A stretch of DNA of 10,379 nucleotides from Verrucomicrobiota bacterium (GCA_003217835.1 QHMQ01000024.1:1-10379); one strand, 5' to 3'. Shown: positions 1-7,193, counted from the first letter of the stretch. Made by a program: numbers and translations. The notes: generated from the letters alone by a model not told the origin.

Positions 1-501
1 GACGCGTCGGATGTAGTCTTGATCGAGCAATTTGCCTTTTTCATCAAAAAGGTTTTGGACGGTTCCAAAATTGACGTCCTCGAAAATCGCGATGAGGCCG
101 AGCTCCCGCACGACGGGAAGAAGTTGTTCGATCACGCGCGCACCGCCGAATGGTCCGGCGGAGACGCCGCAAATTCCGACCACCTTATGAATATATTCTT
201 TCAAATTCATGTCGAGCGCGTGCTTCAACAATCCGGGGTAGCCATGATTGTATTCCGGCGTCACGAGGATGAGCCCATCGCAACGTTCGACGGTCGCTGA
301 AAACGCCGGGTCTTTCATTTGTTCGCCCGCGTCATCGAGCCGCATCGGAAGAGCCCGAACGTCGATAAGTTCCGTTTCGACACCGGCACGTATTTTTGTT
401 TGTTCAAAAACGAAGTGCGCGGCGTGCTCACTTTCCCTGCCCTGACGCGCAGTGCCAAGAATCACTGGAATAAAAAGCGGTCGTTCGGCTTGGGGTTGCA
501 T
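1..501 (-). CDS. NADPH-dependent FMN reductase family protein (3' end cut by window edge)
   Basis: Flavodoxin-fold oxidoreductase of the SsuE/ArsH/chromate-reductase type, which binds FMN and reduces it or quinone-like substrates with NAD(P)H in the cytoplasm. The frame is open from an ATG at 501 to base 1, giving 167 residues; the family is usually about 175-200 aa, so only a short C-terminus is missing. Seen directly: an N-terminal strand and phosphate-binding loop, VILGTARQGRES, at residues 13-24; LILVTPEYNHGYPG at 77-90, the family's TPEYN-G flavin loop; and GVSAGPFGGAR at 112-122, the second flavin-contact loop. No clear Shine-Dalgarno precedes the ATG, and an in-frame TTG lies two codons upstream. 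It lies just beyond the 3' end of the tRNA-Leu on the same strand, so it may share that transcript. The exact substrate cannot be told from sequence. Confidence 0.9.
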   Translation of the reverse strand, partial: MQPQAERPLFIPVILGTARQGRESEHAAHFVFEQTKIRAGVETELIDVRALPMRLDDAGEQMKDPAFSATVERCDGLILVTPEYNHGYPGLLKHALDMNLKEYIHKVVGICGVSAGPFGGARVIEQLLPVVRELGLIAIFEDVNFGTVQNLFDEKGKLLDQDYIRRV

Positions 502-537
502 CGACAATTGGATCGGGCGGAGAGATGATTAATTTTG

Positions 538-624
538 TGCCGATGGCCGGACTCGAACCGGCACGGGCCTTTAAAAGCCCAACGGATTTTAAGTCCGTTG
601 CGTCTGCCATTTCGCCACATCGGC
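538..624 (-). tRNA. tRNA-Leu (anticodon UAA)
   Basis: An 87-nt class II tRNA on the minus strand. The acceptor arms GCCGATG and CATCGGC pair over 7 bp, with discriminator A at 538. The anticodon stem ACGGA/TCCGT closes the loop CTTAAAA (plus 587-593), giving anticodon UAA at plus 589-591, which reads UUA (and UUG by wobble). The long variable arm (GGGC...GCCC) and the T-arm CCGG-TTCGAGT-CCGG are both visible, as expected for tRNA-Leu. The 3' CCA is not encoded; the genome reads ACA after the acceptor stem, so CCA must be added after transcription. Confidence 0.97.
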
Positions 625-733
625 GGGATTGTCGTGGCATCTTACAGGTCTTCTGCAAAGACACCAAAATGAATCCAATTCTTCAACGTATTTTAAAAAT
701 ATATTGACCTTGGCCCCGTAGATTAAGAAAAAA

Positions 734-773
734 TGCCGCTGAGCCCAAATTTGCGGCAGTGTAGTCCGCAAAT
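734..773 (+). promoter_or_regulatory. Two mutually exclusive hairpins upstream of the peptidase gene
   Basis: In the 187-nt gap before the cysteine peptidase gene, TGCCGC (734-739) can pair with GCGGCA (753-758), while ATTTGCGG (749-756) can instead pair with CCGCAAAT (766-773) over 8 bp with a 9-nt loop. Bases 753-756 are used by both, so the two folds compete. If the transcript starts upstream this would be a switchable leader 40-80 nt before the start codon. There is no U-tract after the second stem, so it is not a standard intrinsic terminator. Function is unproven. I see no other gene in 625-811. Confidence 0.25.
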
Positions 774-811
774 CGGGCGTAACCTGTCGATGCCGGAAAG
801 AAAATCGAAAA

Positions 812-1633
812 ATGCCAAAGGCGAAAAAGCCGGGAATCCGTAAATCAGCGCCAAAAAGGGGCGCGAAAAAATCCATGTCCGCTAGTACTGCGGTTGCTGC
901 AACTTTTGCGGCGCCGGTTCCCACTGGCACCGTTTCACCGAATAAGGTTGCCGTCATCACCGATGCGTCAGGCGAGGAACATGGCCTTGGTCATGTTTAC
1001 ACTTACGACGCAGGTGATTTCGAGCATCCCATGTCGCCGCATGTCGGCGAAATCGACGGTGATCCAATGACACAAACTCAGGTCCATGCGCTCGGTTCAA
1101 TTCTGAATCAGCAGAAAACGCAGTCGTGCGTCGGTCATGGTTGGACACTGTTCATCACAAGTGCACCGCAACTTACTTCTCCCGGACCGGATCCGTACCG
1201 GATTTATCACGAAGCGCAGCAGCTCGACGATATCGCCGGCGAAGAGCCGGTCTATTTTGGAACGACTGTTCGCGCTGGCGCCAAGGCAATGATGCAAGAT
1301 GGTTGGATCAAGGGCGACTATGTCTGGGCGGAAGACGCCCGCGTGCTCTGGAAATATGTCCTCACGCGCGGACCGGTTGTACTCGGTTCGGATTGGTTTG
1401 AGGGCATGAATCGCGTGGACAATAACGGATTCGTAGCTCTATCGGGTGCTCGCGTTGGCGGGCATTGCTATCTTTGTTATGGGGTGAGCGCAAGTGATCG
1501 CGCTTTTCTTTGTGCGAACAGCTGGGGGAAAACTTGGGGCGACGGCGGCACTTTTCTGTTCCGCTTCGATGATGTGCGTACGCTCTTTTGGCGCCAGCAA
1601 ATGGTGGCGTGTTCGGCCGTTGAGAGTGCGTGA
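812..1633 (+). CDS. Papain-like (C1A) cysteine peptidase
   Basis: A 273-aa protein with the papain catalytic set. Gln100 (oxyanion hole) and nucleophile Cys106 lie in NQQKTQSCVGHGW, with the papain-like spacing of six residues. The catalytic His is 218 in GGHCYLCYGV. The Asn is 236 in CANSWGKTWGDGGTFLF, matching the family's NSWG-WG--G-F block. The catalytic domain fills roughly residues 80-268. The first 20 residues are rich in Lys and Arg, followed by an Ala/Val-rich stretch (25-35); this is not a convincing Sec or lipoprotein signal and there is no long propeptide, unlike secreted eukaryotic cathepsins. The start is the ATG after GGAAAGAAAATCGAAAA, a weak purine-rich ribosome site. A lipoprotein gene begins 19 nt after the stop, so the two are probably cotranscribed. 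The natural substrate is unknown. Confidence 0.88.
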   Translation: MPKAKKPGIRKSAPKRGAKKSMSASTAVAATFAAPVPTGTVSPNKVAVITDASGEEHGLGHVYTYDAGDFEHPMSPHVGEIDGDPMTQTQVHALGSILNQQKTQSCVGHGWTLFITSAPQLTSPGPDPYRIYHEAQQLDDIAGEEPVYFGTTVRAGAKAMMQDGWIKGDYVWAEDARVLWKYVLTRGPVVLGSDWFEGMNRVDNNGFVALSGARVGGHCYLCYGVSASDRAFLCANSWGKTWGDGGTFLFRFDDVRTLFWRQQMVACSAVESA

Positions 1634-1652
1634 ATTTGTTCTGAGATTTTTT

Positions 1653-1943
1653 ATGCAGCGAAAATTGGTTCTCATTTTTTCGATCGTCGCATTGCTGATT
1701 AGCGGATGCGCGCAAACGCAACCGAATCACACTGTCTCCGGAACGGAACTCAAAAAAATCACTCAGCTCGATCTTAAAACTAATCAGCCGATCAAATCAT
1801 GGAACGCACAGGCCAATACGATTCAACAACATTTTGCCCCGCCGGTGGGCATCACTTTTAAAGATGCTGATAGCGGAAAGACTGTCCACTTCAATGGTAG
1901 TTACAGGATCGAATCGTATCAACCCTCGCCAGCGCTTCGGTAA
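1653..1943 (+). CDS. Small predicted lipoprotein
   Basis: A 96-aa protein with a classic lipoprotein signal: MQRK, a hydrophobic core (residues 5-16) and the lipobox I-S-G-C with Cys19 as the lipidation site. The mature 78 residues are polar and contain FAPPVGITFKDADSGKTVHFNGSYRI, which looks like a small beta-rich domain. I recognise no family. The frame stays open upstream to 1494, but that part overlaps the peptidase gene in another frame; the ATG at 1653 gives a perfect signal peptide and is the sensible start. It follows the peptidase stop by 19 nt. It would be anchored in the periplasm, probably on the outer membrane, since residue +2 is Ala rather than Asp. Confidence 0.72.
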   Translation: MQRKLVLIFSIVALLISGCAQTQPNHTVSGTELKKITQLDLKTNQPIKSWNAQANTIQQHFAPPVGITFKDADSGKTVHFNGSYRIESYQPSPALR

Positions 1944-2007
1944 ACATAAAGAAATTACACCGAAAAAGGTCTGAGTAGCGCTATCGTAGCCGAATTTCTG
2001 ATCGCCT

Positions 2008-2769
2008 TTACTTAACCCAATTCGGCGGACGCTTTTCGTTGAAGGCGGCAATCCCTTCGCTCGCTTCACTCGATTCCCGGGCTTGCATGTGATACTTCAA
2101 CGCAAGATCGACGTCTTCCTTCACCGAACGCCACCAGAGTTCTTCGATTAATCGTTTCGTTTGCGCCAGCGCGCCTGGGGCACCTTGCAAAACCGAATCA
2201 GCAAACTTTTGCGCTTCGCTCATCAAATTCTCCCGAGAGACGACGCGATTTACGAGGCCGATCTCCTTCGCGCCTTCGGCATCAATCAATTCGGAACCGA
2301 GCAATAATTCGCTCATGTTTCGCTCGCCTGTTTGCCGGCGGAGAAAAGTCATGACCAGGCCGGCGACCAAGCCACGGCGCACTTCGGGGTAGCCGATCTT
2401 TGTCCCTTCTGCGGCAACGACAAAATCACATGCCGACATGATGCCCGCGCCACCAGCAACAGCGGCGCCATGGACAGCCGCGATCGTCACCAAACGTGTT
2501 TGACTGAGCGCCAGCAGGGCCTTCGCAACCATTTCAGCAGTCGCGTGCGCGTTCTCTGGACTTGCGGCTTTTAGATCTAGACCGGTGCAAAACGCGGCGC
2601 CCGCGCCGCGCAAAATCAGGATGCGTTCCTGCGCCTCGTCGGAAACGACTTTGATTGCGGCCACAAGTTCCGTCAGTAATTCAATCGTAAGCGCGTTGCG
2701 CCGCTCCGGACGATTAAGGGTCACAAGCGTGATTTGCGGCGTTTGTCTTTCGATGAGAACGACGGGCAT
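2008..2769 (-). CDS. Enoyl-CoA hydratase/isomerase family protein (crotonase fold)
   Basis: A 253-aa crotonase-superfamily enzyme that adds water to, or isomerises, the double bond of an enoyl-CoA in the cytoplasm. Seen: the N-terminal LNRPERRNALT (18-28); the first oxyanion loop GAAFCTGLDLK (57-67); the second oxyanion loop GAAVAGGAG (101-109); and YPEVRRGLVAG (127-137), with Glu129 at the usual catalytic position. The length is normal for a monofunctional hydratase. It starts 14 nt after the carboxylase beta-subunit gene on the same strand, the order seen in leucine-degradation (liu) clusters where this enzyme is methylglutaconyl-CoA hydratase. That substrate is therefore a reasonable guess, but the superfamily is too varied to fix it from motifs. 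It converges on the lipoprotein gene. Confidence 0.9.
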   Translation of the reverse strand: MPVVLIERQTPQITLVTLNRPERRNALTIELLTELVAAIKVVSDEAQERILILRGAGAAFCTGLDLKAASPENAHATAEMVAKALLALSQTRLVTIAAVHGAAVAGGAGIMSACDFVVAAEGTKIGYPEVRRGLVAGLVMTFLRRQTGERNMSELLLGSELIDAEGAKEIGLVNRVVSRENLMSEAQKFADSVLQGAPGALAQTKRLIEELWWRSVKEDVDLALKYHMQARESSEASEGIAAFNEKRPPNWVK

Positions 2770-2783
2770 GCGGAGAGGATTAT

Positions 2784-4415
2784 CTATACTTGGACGACGC
2801 CGGTGTGGAAGTGCGCTTTAGGCATGGGACGCGATACATATTGTAGCAAACGAGTCAGAACATCCCGTGTCTCGTGCGGTTGAATGATCGCATCGACCCA
2901 GCCGCGCGCAGCGCCGTAGCGAATGTCGGTTTGTTCTTCGTAATTTTTTTTGACAGTATTCCGCAGTTCCTCGAGTTCTTGCGGCGAAGATGTTTTGTCG
3001 CGCTCGCGCGCGCGAGCAAGAACTGCAAACACGGTATCGGACGCTTGGGCAGCGCCCATCACTGCATAGCGAGCAGTCGGCCAGGCGATAATGAAGCGCG
3101 GATCATACGCTTTGCCGCACATTGCGTAGTTACCAGCACCGAATGATCCCCCGACCACGACTGTGATCTTCGGGACAACAGAATTACTGACCGCATTCAC
3201 CAACTTCGCGCCGCTGCGGATGATCCCGCTCTCTTCTGCATCGCGCCCAACCATGAAACCGGTGACGTCCTGGAAAAATATTATTGGCAAGCTCGTTTGA
3301 TTACAGTCCATGACGAAGCGTGCCGCTTTATCGGCGCTGTCGGCGTAAATGACGCCACCCATCTGGATGCCCTCCTTTTTTGTTCGGACTTGCAAGCGTT
3401 GATTTGCAACAATGCCCACGGGGCGTCGATCGATCCGCGCGTAAGCCGTCACGATTGTCTTGCCATAGCCGGCTTTGTATTCATCGATGGAGTTTGCATC
3501 GACAACCGATGCGAGCAGATCGCGCACATCGTACTGCTTCTGTCCATCAAAGCTGATTAACTCGTAGACAGCATCCGGACTTTTCGCTGGCTTCCCTGTT
3601 TCTTTGGAAGCCTCGAATGGTTTGGATTTGTTTGCTTCCGGAAGCAACGCTATAAGTGAGCGGAGCCGCTTGAGACACGATAGGTCGTCCTTTTCATAAA
3701 AATCGACCGTCCCGCTTATTTCGGCGTGCATCTGGGCGCCGCCGAGCTCTTCCGCTTCTACCGTCTGCCCGATGGCCGCTTTGACCAGTGACGGACCTGC
3801 GAGATATAAACCGCTCCCTTTCGTCATCAGGATTTTGTCGCACAAAACTGGTAGATAAGCGCCGCCCGCGACGCAGTTGCCCATGATTGCAGCAAATTGA
3901 GGAATGCCCGCAGCGGAAATCACAGAGTTATTGCGGAAAATGCGACCGAAATCGTCTTCGTCTGGAAAAATTTCATCCTGCATCGGCAAGAACACGCCAG
4001 CAGAATCGACGAGGTAAACGATCGGCAACGAGCATTCAAAAGCGATGCGTTGAGCGCGGATCAGTTTTTTGGCCGTTTGCGGAAAGAAAGCGCCGGCCTT
4101 TACTGTCGCGTCGTTGGCGACAATCATGCAGGGAGCACCGCCAACATTTCCGATTCCAGCAACCGCGCCCGCTGCAGGAATTTTTCCCCATTGCTCGTAC
4201 ATTTTGTAAGCAGCCCAGAGACCGACCTCAAAAAACGGCGAATCTTTGTCGAGCAAATGACTGATGCGTTCTCGCACTGGCAGCCGGTTCATCTTGCGTT
4301 GACGCTCGTGGCCGGCCTTGCCACCACCCTCCCGCAGAACGGCCTCTTCTTTGGCAATTGCCGCACAATGCGCGCGCAACACTTCGCTGCTGGAAGATGT
4401 CGATGGACGAGACAT
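2784..4415 (-). CDS. Acyl-CoA carboxylase, carboxyltransferase beta subunit (methylcrotonyl-CoA type)
   Basis: A 543-aa biotin-dependent carboxyltransferase, which moves the carboxyl group from carboxybiotin to an acyl-CoA. Two crotonase-like halves are visible. The N half has LLDKDSPFFEVG (54-65), IVANDATVKAGAFFP (98-112), the DSAG loop (137-140) and GNCVAGGAYLP (179-189). The C half has FQDVTGFMVGRDAE (381-394) and VVGGSFGAGNYAMCGKAYDPRF (from 420). The block GSGLYLAGPSLVKAAIG and ELGGAQMH (200-230) is typical of methylcrotonyl-CoA and propionyl-CoA carboxylase beta subunits; MCC is favoured because a hydratase follows immediately. The ATG at 4415 is preferred over an in-frame TTG at 4460, because residues upstream of it do not look conserved. 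No biotin carboxylase/BCCP (alpha) subunit lies in the window. Confidence 0.92.
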   Translation of the reverse strand: MSRPSTSSSSEVLRAHCAAIAKEEAVLREGGGKAGHERQRKMNRLPVRERISHLLDKDSPFFEVGLWAAYKMYEQWGKIPAAGAVAGIGNVGGAPCMIVANDATVKAGAFFPQTAKKLIRAQRIAFECSLPIVYLVDSAGVFLPMQDEIFPDEDDFGRIFRNNSVISAAGIPQFAAIMGNCVAGGAYLPVLCDKILMTKGSGLYLAGPSLVKAAIGQTVEAEELGGAQMHAEISGTVDFYEKDDLSCLKRLRSLIALLPEANKSKPFEASKETGKPAKSPDAVYELISFDGQKQYDVRDLLASVVDANSIDEYKAGYGKTIVTAYARIDRRPVGIVANQRLQVRTKKEGIQMGGVIYADSADKAARFVMDCNQTSLPIIFFQDVTGFMVGRDAEESGIIRSGAKLVNAVSNSVVPKITVVVGGSFGAGNYAMCGKAYDPRFIIAWPTARYAVMGAAQASDTVFAVLARARERDKTSSPQELEELRNTVKKNYEEQTDIRYGAARGWVDAIIQPHETRDVLTRLLQYVSRPMPKAHFHTGVVQV

Positions 4416-4461
4416 AGATAGTATCGAAGCACGCTTAATTTGCGCAGCAGATTGAATCAAG

Positions 4462-4533
4462 CATTGTAGCGGCGGCTGTGTCAGCCGCTAATTAATAAAC
4501 AGGCATTCGCCGCGGGCGAGCGCCTCTACAATG
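4462..4533. repeat. 72-nt palindromic element with inverted ends (REP/MITE-like)
   Basis: The segment starts CATTGTAGCGGCG and ends CGCCTCTACAATG, so its ends form an inverted repeat matching at 12 of 14 positions (4462-4475 against 4520-4533). Between the ends are two smaller hairpins: GCGGCTG-TGT-CAGCCGC (4472-4488, 7 bp) and TCGCC-GCG-GGCGA (4507-4519, 5 bp), joined by an AT-rich linker containing TAATTAATAAAC. It fills nearly all the space between the carboxylase gene and the small membrane-protein gene. This two-hairpin layout is that of REP/BIME-type or MITE-type intergenic repeats. I see no second copy in the window, so repetitiveness in the genome is inferred. Confidence 0.5.
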
Positions 4534-4536
4534 AGG

Positions 4537-4839
4537 CTAGTAGATGTCCGTATCGGAGCGATAACCAGAATCTCCCCGAATGGAGCGTAGACGGGCACGA
4601 CTCCCCCACTCTGTTTCCGGTCGATTAATCTGCCCCAGGGCCATTTTCACCAACCATGGCGCTGCCGCCAACGCGCCGATTGAAACAAGTGTAATCGCGG
4701 CCGCCTGACGAATCGATGGCTTTATTTTGTCTGCCATTAGCAACCCGAGGCCAAGGCCGATTGCAGCCCGCGTTACGACAAGCAACGGGTCAACGGGAAG
4801 CTGTTCAGAGGTTTTTAAAATGGATATTGGGAGAGACAT
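4537..4839 (-). CDS. Small hypothetical membrane protein
   Basis: A 100-aa protein that I do not recognise. It has two likely membrane segments, about residues 19-36 (LLVVTRAAIGLGLGLLMA) and 46-68 (AAAITLVSIGALAAAPW onward), separated by a short basic turn KIKPSIRQ. The C-terminal 30 residues are charged and rich in Arg and Asp. The hydrophobic pattern in this frame, the ATG with GGTAGG a few bases upstream, and its fit between the palindromic element and the divergent guanylyltransferase gene support a real gene. It could be an inner-membrane accessory protein. No function can be assigned. Confidence 0.6.
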   Translation of the reverse strand: MSLPISILKTSEQLPVDPLLVVTRAAIGLGLGLLMADKIKPSIRQAAAITLVSIGALAAAPWLVKMALGQINRPETEWGSRARLRSIRGDSGYRSDTDIY

Positions 4840-4927
4840 CGCCTACCATATACGTCTCGTTTTGGAAAAAGAAACGGGAAAATCTTCGCGGTCCGGAAGA
4901 CCGGGCCAGCCCTGATTTTTGCATGCA

Positions 4928-6028
4928 ATGGCCAAACCGATCTATGCGCTTATTCTCGCCGGTGGCAGCGGCGAACGGTTTTGGCCGCTGAGTCGCCGGG
5001 CTCGACCGAAGCAGCTGCTTCGCCTGGTCTCCAAAAAAACTCTCCTCGAGGAAACCGTGGCGCGCCTCGACGGATTGGTTTCCCGCGAACGCATTCTAAT
5101 CCTGACGAACACGGAGCAAGAGGGGGCGGTTCGTAAACTGCTCACGGATTTGCCCGGGCAGAATGTTCTCGCCGAGCCCGCCAAGCGCGACACGGCCGCG
5201 GCGGTCGCGCTCGGCACTGGTTGGGTCGCGGCCCGCGATCACACCGCTATAATGGCCGTGCTCCCAGCCGATCACATCATTGCCAATCGCTCAGCATTTC
5301 AAGAAACCCTGGCCTTGGCCGCTGAAGCGGCGGAGGAGACAGCCGAACTTGTCGCCATCGGGATCAAGCCGACCTGGGCGTGTCCGGGCTTCGGCTACAT
5401 CGAACAAGGTGAGGCGGTCTATTTGCGGAACCGAAGCGACAAGGGTTCCATTCATCGAGTACTTCGCTTTCGCGAGAAACCGAACACCGATCTGGCTGAA
5501 TCGTTTCTGCGAAAAGGAAATTTTCGGTGGAATGCTGGTATGTTCGTTTGGTCCGTTCCCACCGTGCTCAGCGAATTCAATCGCCACGCACCGGAACTGG
5601 CGGATTTCATTTCTCAACTTCGCGGGCCGAACAATCTGGAGAAGGTTTTGTGCGAACGCTTCAGCAAATTGCCACGTATCTCATTTGATTACGCGATCAT
5701 GGAAAAAGCGGACCGCGTTCTGGTGGTGGAAGCAAGTTTCGATTGGGATGACATCGGCAGCTGGAGAGCAGTAGCGAATTATTTCAAAAACGACGAACAC
5801 GGAAATGCTGCGAATTGCACGATCACGGCGGTCGATTCCACTAATAACATCGTCTTCGATCAGAACGGGACAACAATTGCGCTGCTTGGAGTTCATAACC
5901 TCATTGTTGTGCGAACCGGTGATGCAGTTTTGGTTTGCCATCGTCATCAAGCGGAAAAGATCAAAAACGATGAATCCAATTCTAGCAATCGACTTTGGCA
6001 GCGTGCGCATTGGCGTGGCAATTTCTGA
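4928..6028 (+). CDS. manC: Mannose-1-phosphate guanylyltransferase
   Basis: Makes GDP-mannose from mannose-1-phosphate and GTP, for surface polysaccharides and glycosylation; cytoplasmic. The protein is 366 aa. The pyrophosphorylase signature LAGGSGERFWPLSRRARPKQ spans residues 10-29. Further blocks are EPAKRDTAAAVA (83-94), VLPADHII (111-118, metal and nucleotide site), FREKP (181-185), WNAGMFVW (201-208) and FDWDDIGSW (271-279), all typical of this family. The single-domain length fits the GDP-forming enzyme without a C-terminal isomerase domain. The start is the ATG at 4928; an in-frame TTG lies 9 nt upstream. No good Shine-Dalgarno is visible. The last 19 or so residues (348-366) are read through the start of ruvX in another frame and look unlike family sequence. 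Confidence 0.92.
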   Translation: MAKPIYALILAGGSGERFWPLSRRARPKQLLRLVSKKTLLEETVARLDGLVSRERILILTNTEQEGAVRKLLTDLPGQNVLAEPAKRDTAAAVALGTGWVAARDHTAIMAVLPADHIIANRSAFQETLALAAEAAEETAELVAIGIKPTWACPGFGYIEQGEAVYLRNRSDKGSIHRVLRFREKPNTDLAESFLRKGNFRWNAGMFVWSVPTVLSEFNRHAPELADFISQLRGPNNLEKVLCERFSKLPRISFDYAIMEKADRVLVVEASFDWDDIGSWRAVANYFKNDEHGNAANCTITAVDSTNNIVFDQNGTTIALLGVHNLIVVRTGDAVLVCHRHQAEKIKNDESNSSNRLWQRAHWRGNF

Positions 6029-6407
6029 TGAGTTGCAGCTGCTGGCGCATCCGCTCGAAACAATCGCCGCTAACGAGCGATCCACCGCGCGAGTGGCAGA
6101 GATTGTTCGCGAAAGGAAAGTCGACCACGTTGTCGTGGGGATCCCGCGGCAACTGAGTGGCAAGATCGGCGCTGCCGCAACTGAAGCCGTGCGGTTTGGG
6201 GAGAAATTACGAGCGATTCTTTCCTGTCCAGTTGTCGCTTGGGACGAACGACTAACGACGGTCGCGGCGCACCGAGCGTTACGCGAAGCCGGCAAAAAGA
6301 CGCGGGCCACGCGTCATTACGTCGATCAGGTTGCAGCTCAAATGATTTTGCAAGGATATCTCGATCGACGGCAACACGCAGCGCATGTCGAAGAGATGTC
6401 GCGATGA
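5970..6407 (+). CDS. ruvX: RuvX/YqgF family RNase H-fold nuclease (putative pre-16S rRNA nuclease)
   Basis: A 145-aa protein of the YqgF/RuvX family, linked in Escherichia coli to 5' maturation of 16S rRNA and first predicted as a Holliday junction resolvase. The RNase H-like active site is visible: Asp8 in AIDFGSVRIGVAIS, VVVGIPRQLSG (54-64), Glu93 in WDERLTTVAA, and Asp119 in YVDQVAAQMILQGYLD. The length is normal (about 138-150 aa). The ATG at 5970 gives MNPILAIDFG, the expected N-terminus. Although the frame is open back to 5805, that part reads through manC and is not conserved-looking. The start lies 59 nt inside the 3' end of manC, suggesting translational coupling. Confidence 0.93.
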   Translation: MNPILAIDFGSVRIGVAISDELQLLAHPLETIAANERSTARVAEIVRERKVDHVVVGIPRQLSGKIGAAATEAVRFGEKLRAILSCPVVAWDERLTTVAAHRALREAGKKTRATRHYVDQVAAQMILQGYLDRRQHAAHVEEMSR

Positions 6408-6414
6408 ATTAGGG

Positions 6415-7158
6415 ATGTCGCGACGGCTGAAACTGATTGTTGCCTACAACGGGGCCCCATTTGCGGGCTGGCAAAGTCAATCCCATCGCAACACCATTCA
6501 AGACCACTTCGAGCGCGCGTTTGAACGCGTCGCCGGCGAGCTTGTGCGCGTTCACGGGGCCGGACGAACGGATGCTGGCGTCCACGCCATTGCGCAATGC
6601 GCGCACGTCGATCTTGCGAAGGACAGCTTATCAACAGCGCGTTGGAGGGAAGCGCTCAATGCATTGATGCCCCCTGCAATCCGCGTCCTTCACTGCCGTT
6701 ATGTGTCGCAGAATTTCCATGCGCGTCTTTCCGCAAAAGGAAAAATCTATCGCTATAGAATCTGGTCTGGTTCGGTGCTGCCGCCCTTCGAATACGGGCG
6801 AGCCTGGCATGTTCCACGTCGACTTGACTTCGACCTTCTGAAGAAAGTTGCTAAGCGATTCGTCGGCACACACGATTTTGCGGCGTTTGCCGCCAATCGC
6901 GGTAAGCCGGAAAAGAGTACGGTTCGCACGATTTATTCTGTAGCGGTTCGTCGCAGCGGTTCTTGTGTAACGATCGATTTCGATGGCGACGGCTTTCTCT
7001 ATAAAATGATTCGACTGATCGTCGGTGCACTCGTGCGTTGCGCGCTTGGCAAATCACGTGTTGAGGACGTGACAGATTGGCTAGCTTCCGCTCGCGGCGG
7101 CCACGCGTGCTTTGCCGCTCCGGCTGAGGGTCTTTTTCTCGTTCGCGTCCATTATTGA
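6415..7158 (+). CDS. truA: tRNA pseudouridine(38-40) synthase TruA
   Basis: Converts uridines 38, 39 and 40 in the tRNA anticodon arm to pseudouridine. The protein is 247 aa, close to the family's usual 245-270. Seen: the N-terminal strand LKLIVAYNGAPFAGWQSQ; the catalytic loop GAGRTDAGVHA with Asp53 as nucleophile; NFHARLSAKGKIYRYRI in the middle; HDFAAFAANRG; and the C-terminal DGDGFLYKMIRLIVGALVRC, all family blocks. The ATG at 6415 is chosen because it lies just past the ruvX stop (6405-6407) and gives the usual N-terminus. An in-frame ATG at 6385 would overlap ruvX and add ten non-conserved residues. AGGG sits directly before the ATG, too close to be an ideal ribosome site. Confidence 0.95.
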   Translation: MSRRLKLIVAYNGAPFAGWQSQSHRNTIQDHFERAFERVAGELVRVHGAGRTDAGVHAIAQCAHVDLAKDSLSTARWREALNALMPPAIRVLHCRYVSQNFHARLSAKGKIYRYRIWSGSVLPPFEYGRAWHVPRRLDFDLLKKVAKRFVGTHDFAAFAANRGKPEKSTVRTIYSVAVRRSGSCVTIDFDGDGFLYKMIRLIVGALVRCALGKSRVEDVTDWLASARGGHACFAAPAEGLFLVRVHY

Positions 7159-7193
7159 CGAACACCGCCGCCGCCAATTACCCGTTAGCGATT

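Noticed and set aside
538..624. tRNA-Leu gene as an integration (attachment) site
   Set aside because: No integrase gene and no duplicated tRNA 3' end is present in the window.
704..732. Possible sigma-70 promoter with TTGACC as -35
   Set aside because: No acceptable -10 hexamer lies 15-19 bases downstream; the best candidates are too close.
589..960. Minus-strand open frame of 123 codons running from inside the peptidase gene across the tRNA
   Set aside because: It overlaps both the tRNA and the peptidase start and has no recognisable motif.
1980..1990. Short hairpin GCTA-TCG-TAGC between the converging lipoprotein and hydratase genes, as a terminator
   Set aside because: A 4-bp stem with no U-tract on either strand is too weak to support.
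3002..3017. Perfect 16-bp palindrome GCTCGCGCGCGCGAGC
   Set aside because: It lies inside the carboxylase gene and encodes ordinary ARARE residues. An alternating CG run easily produces such a palindrome.
4889..4903. Hairpin CGGTC-CGGAA-GACCG in the divergent gap before manC, as an operator
   Set aside because: Only 5 bp of stem and no matching repeat elsewhere in the gap. The gap (4840-4927) otherwise shows no clear promoter elements.
4716..4991. Plus-strand open frames over the small membrane-protein gene and the manC start
   Set aside because: Their translations are Arg/Pro/Gln-rich without domain features and overlap better-supported genes.
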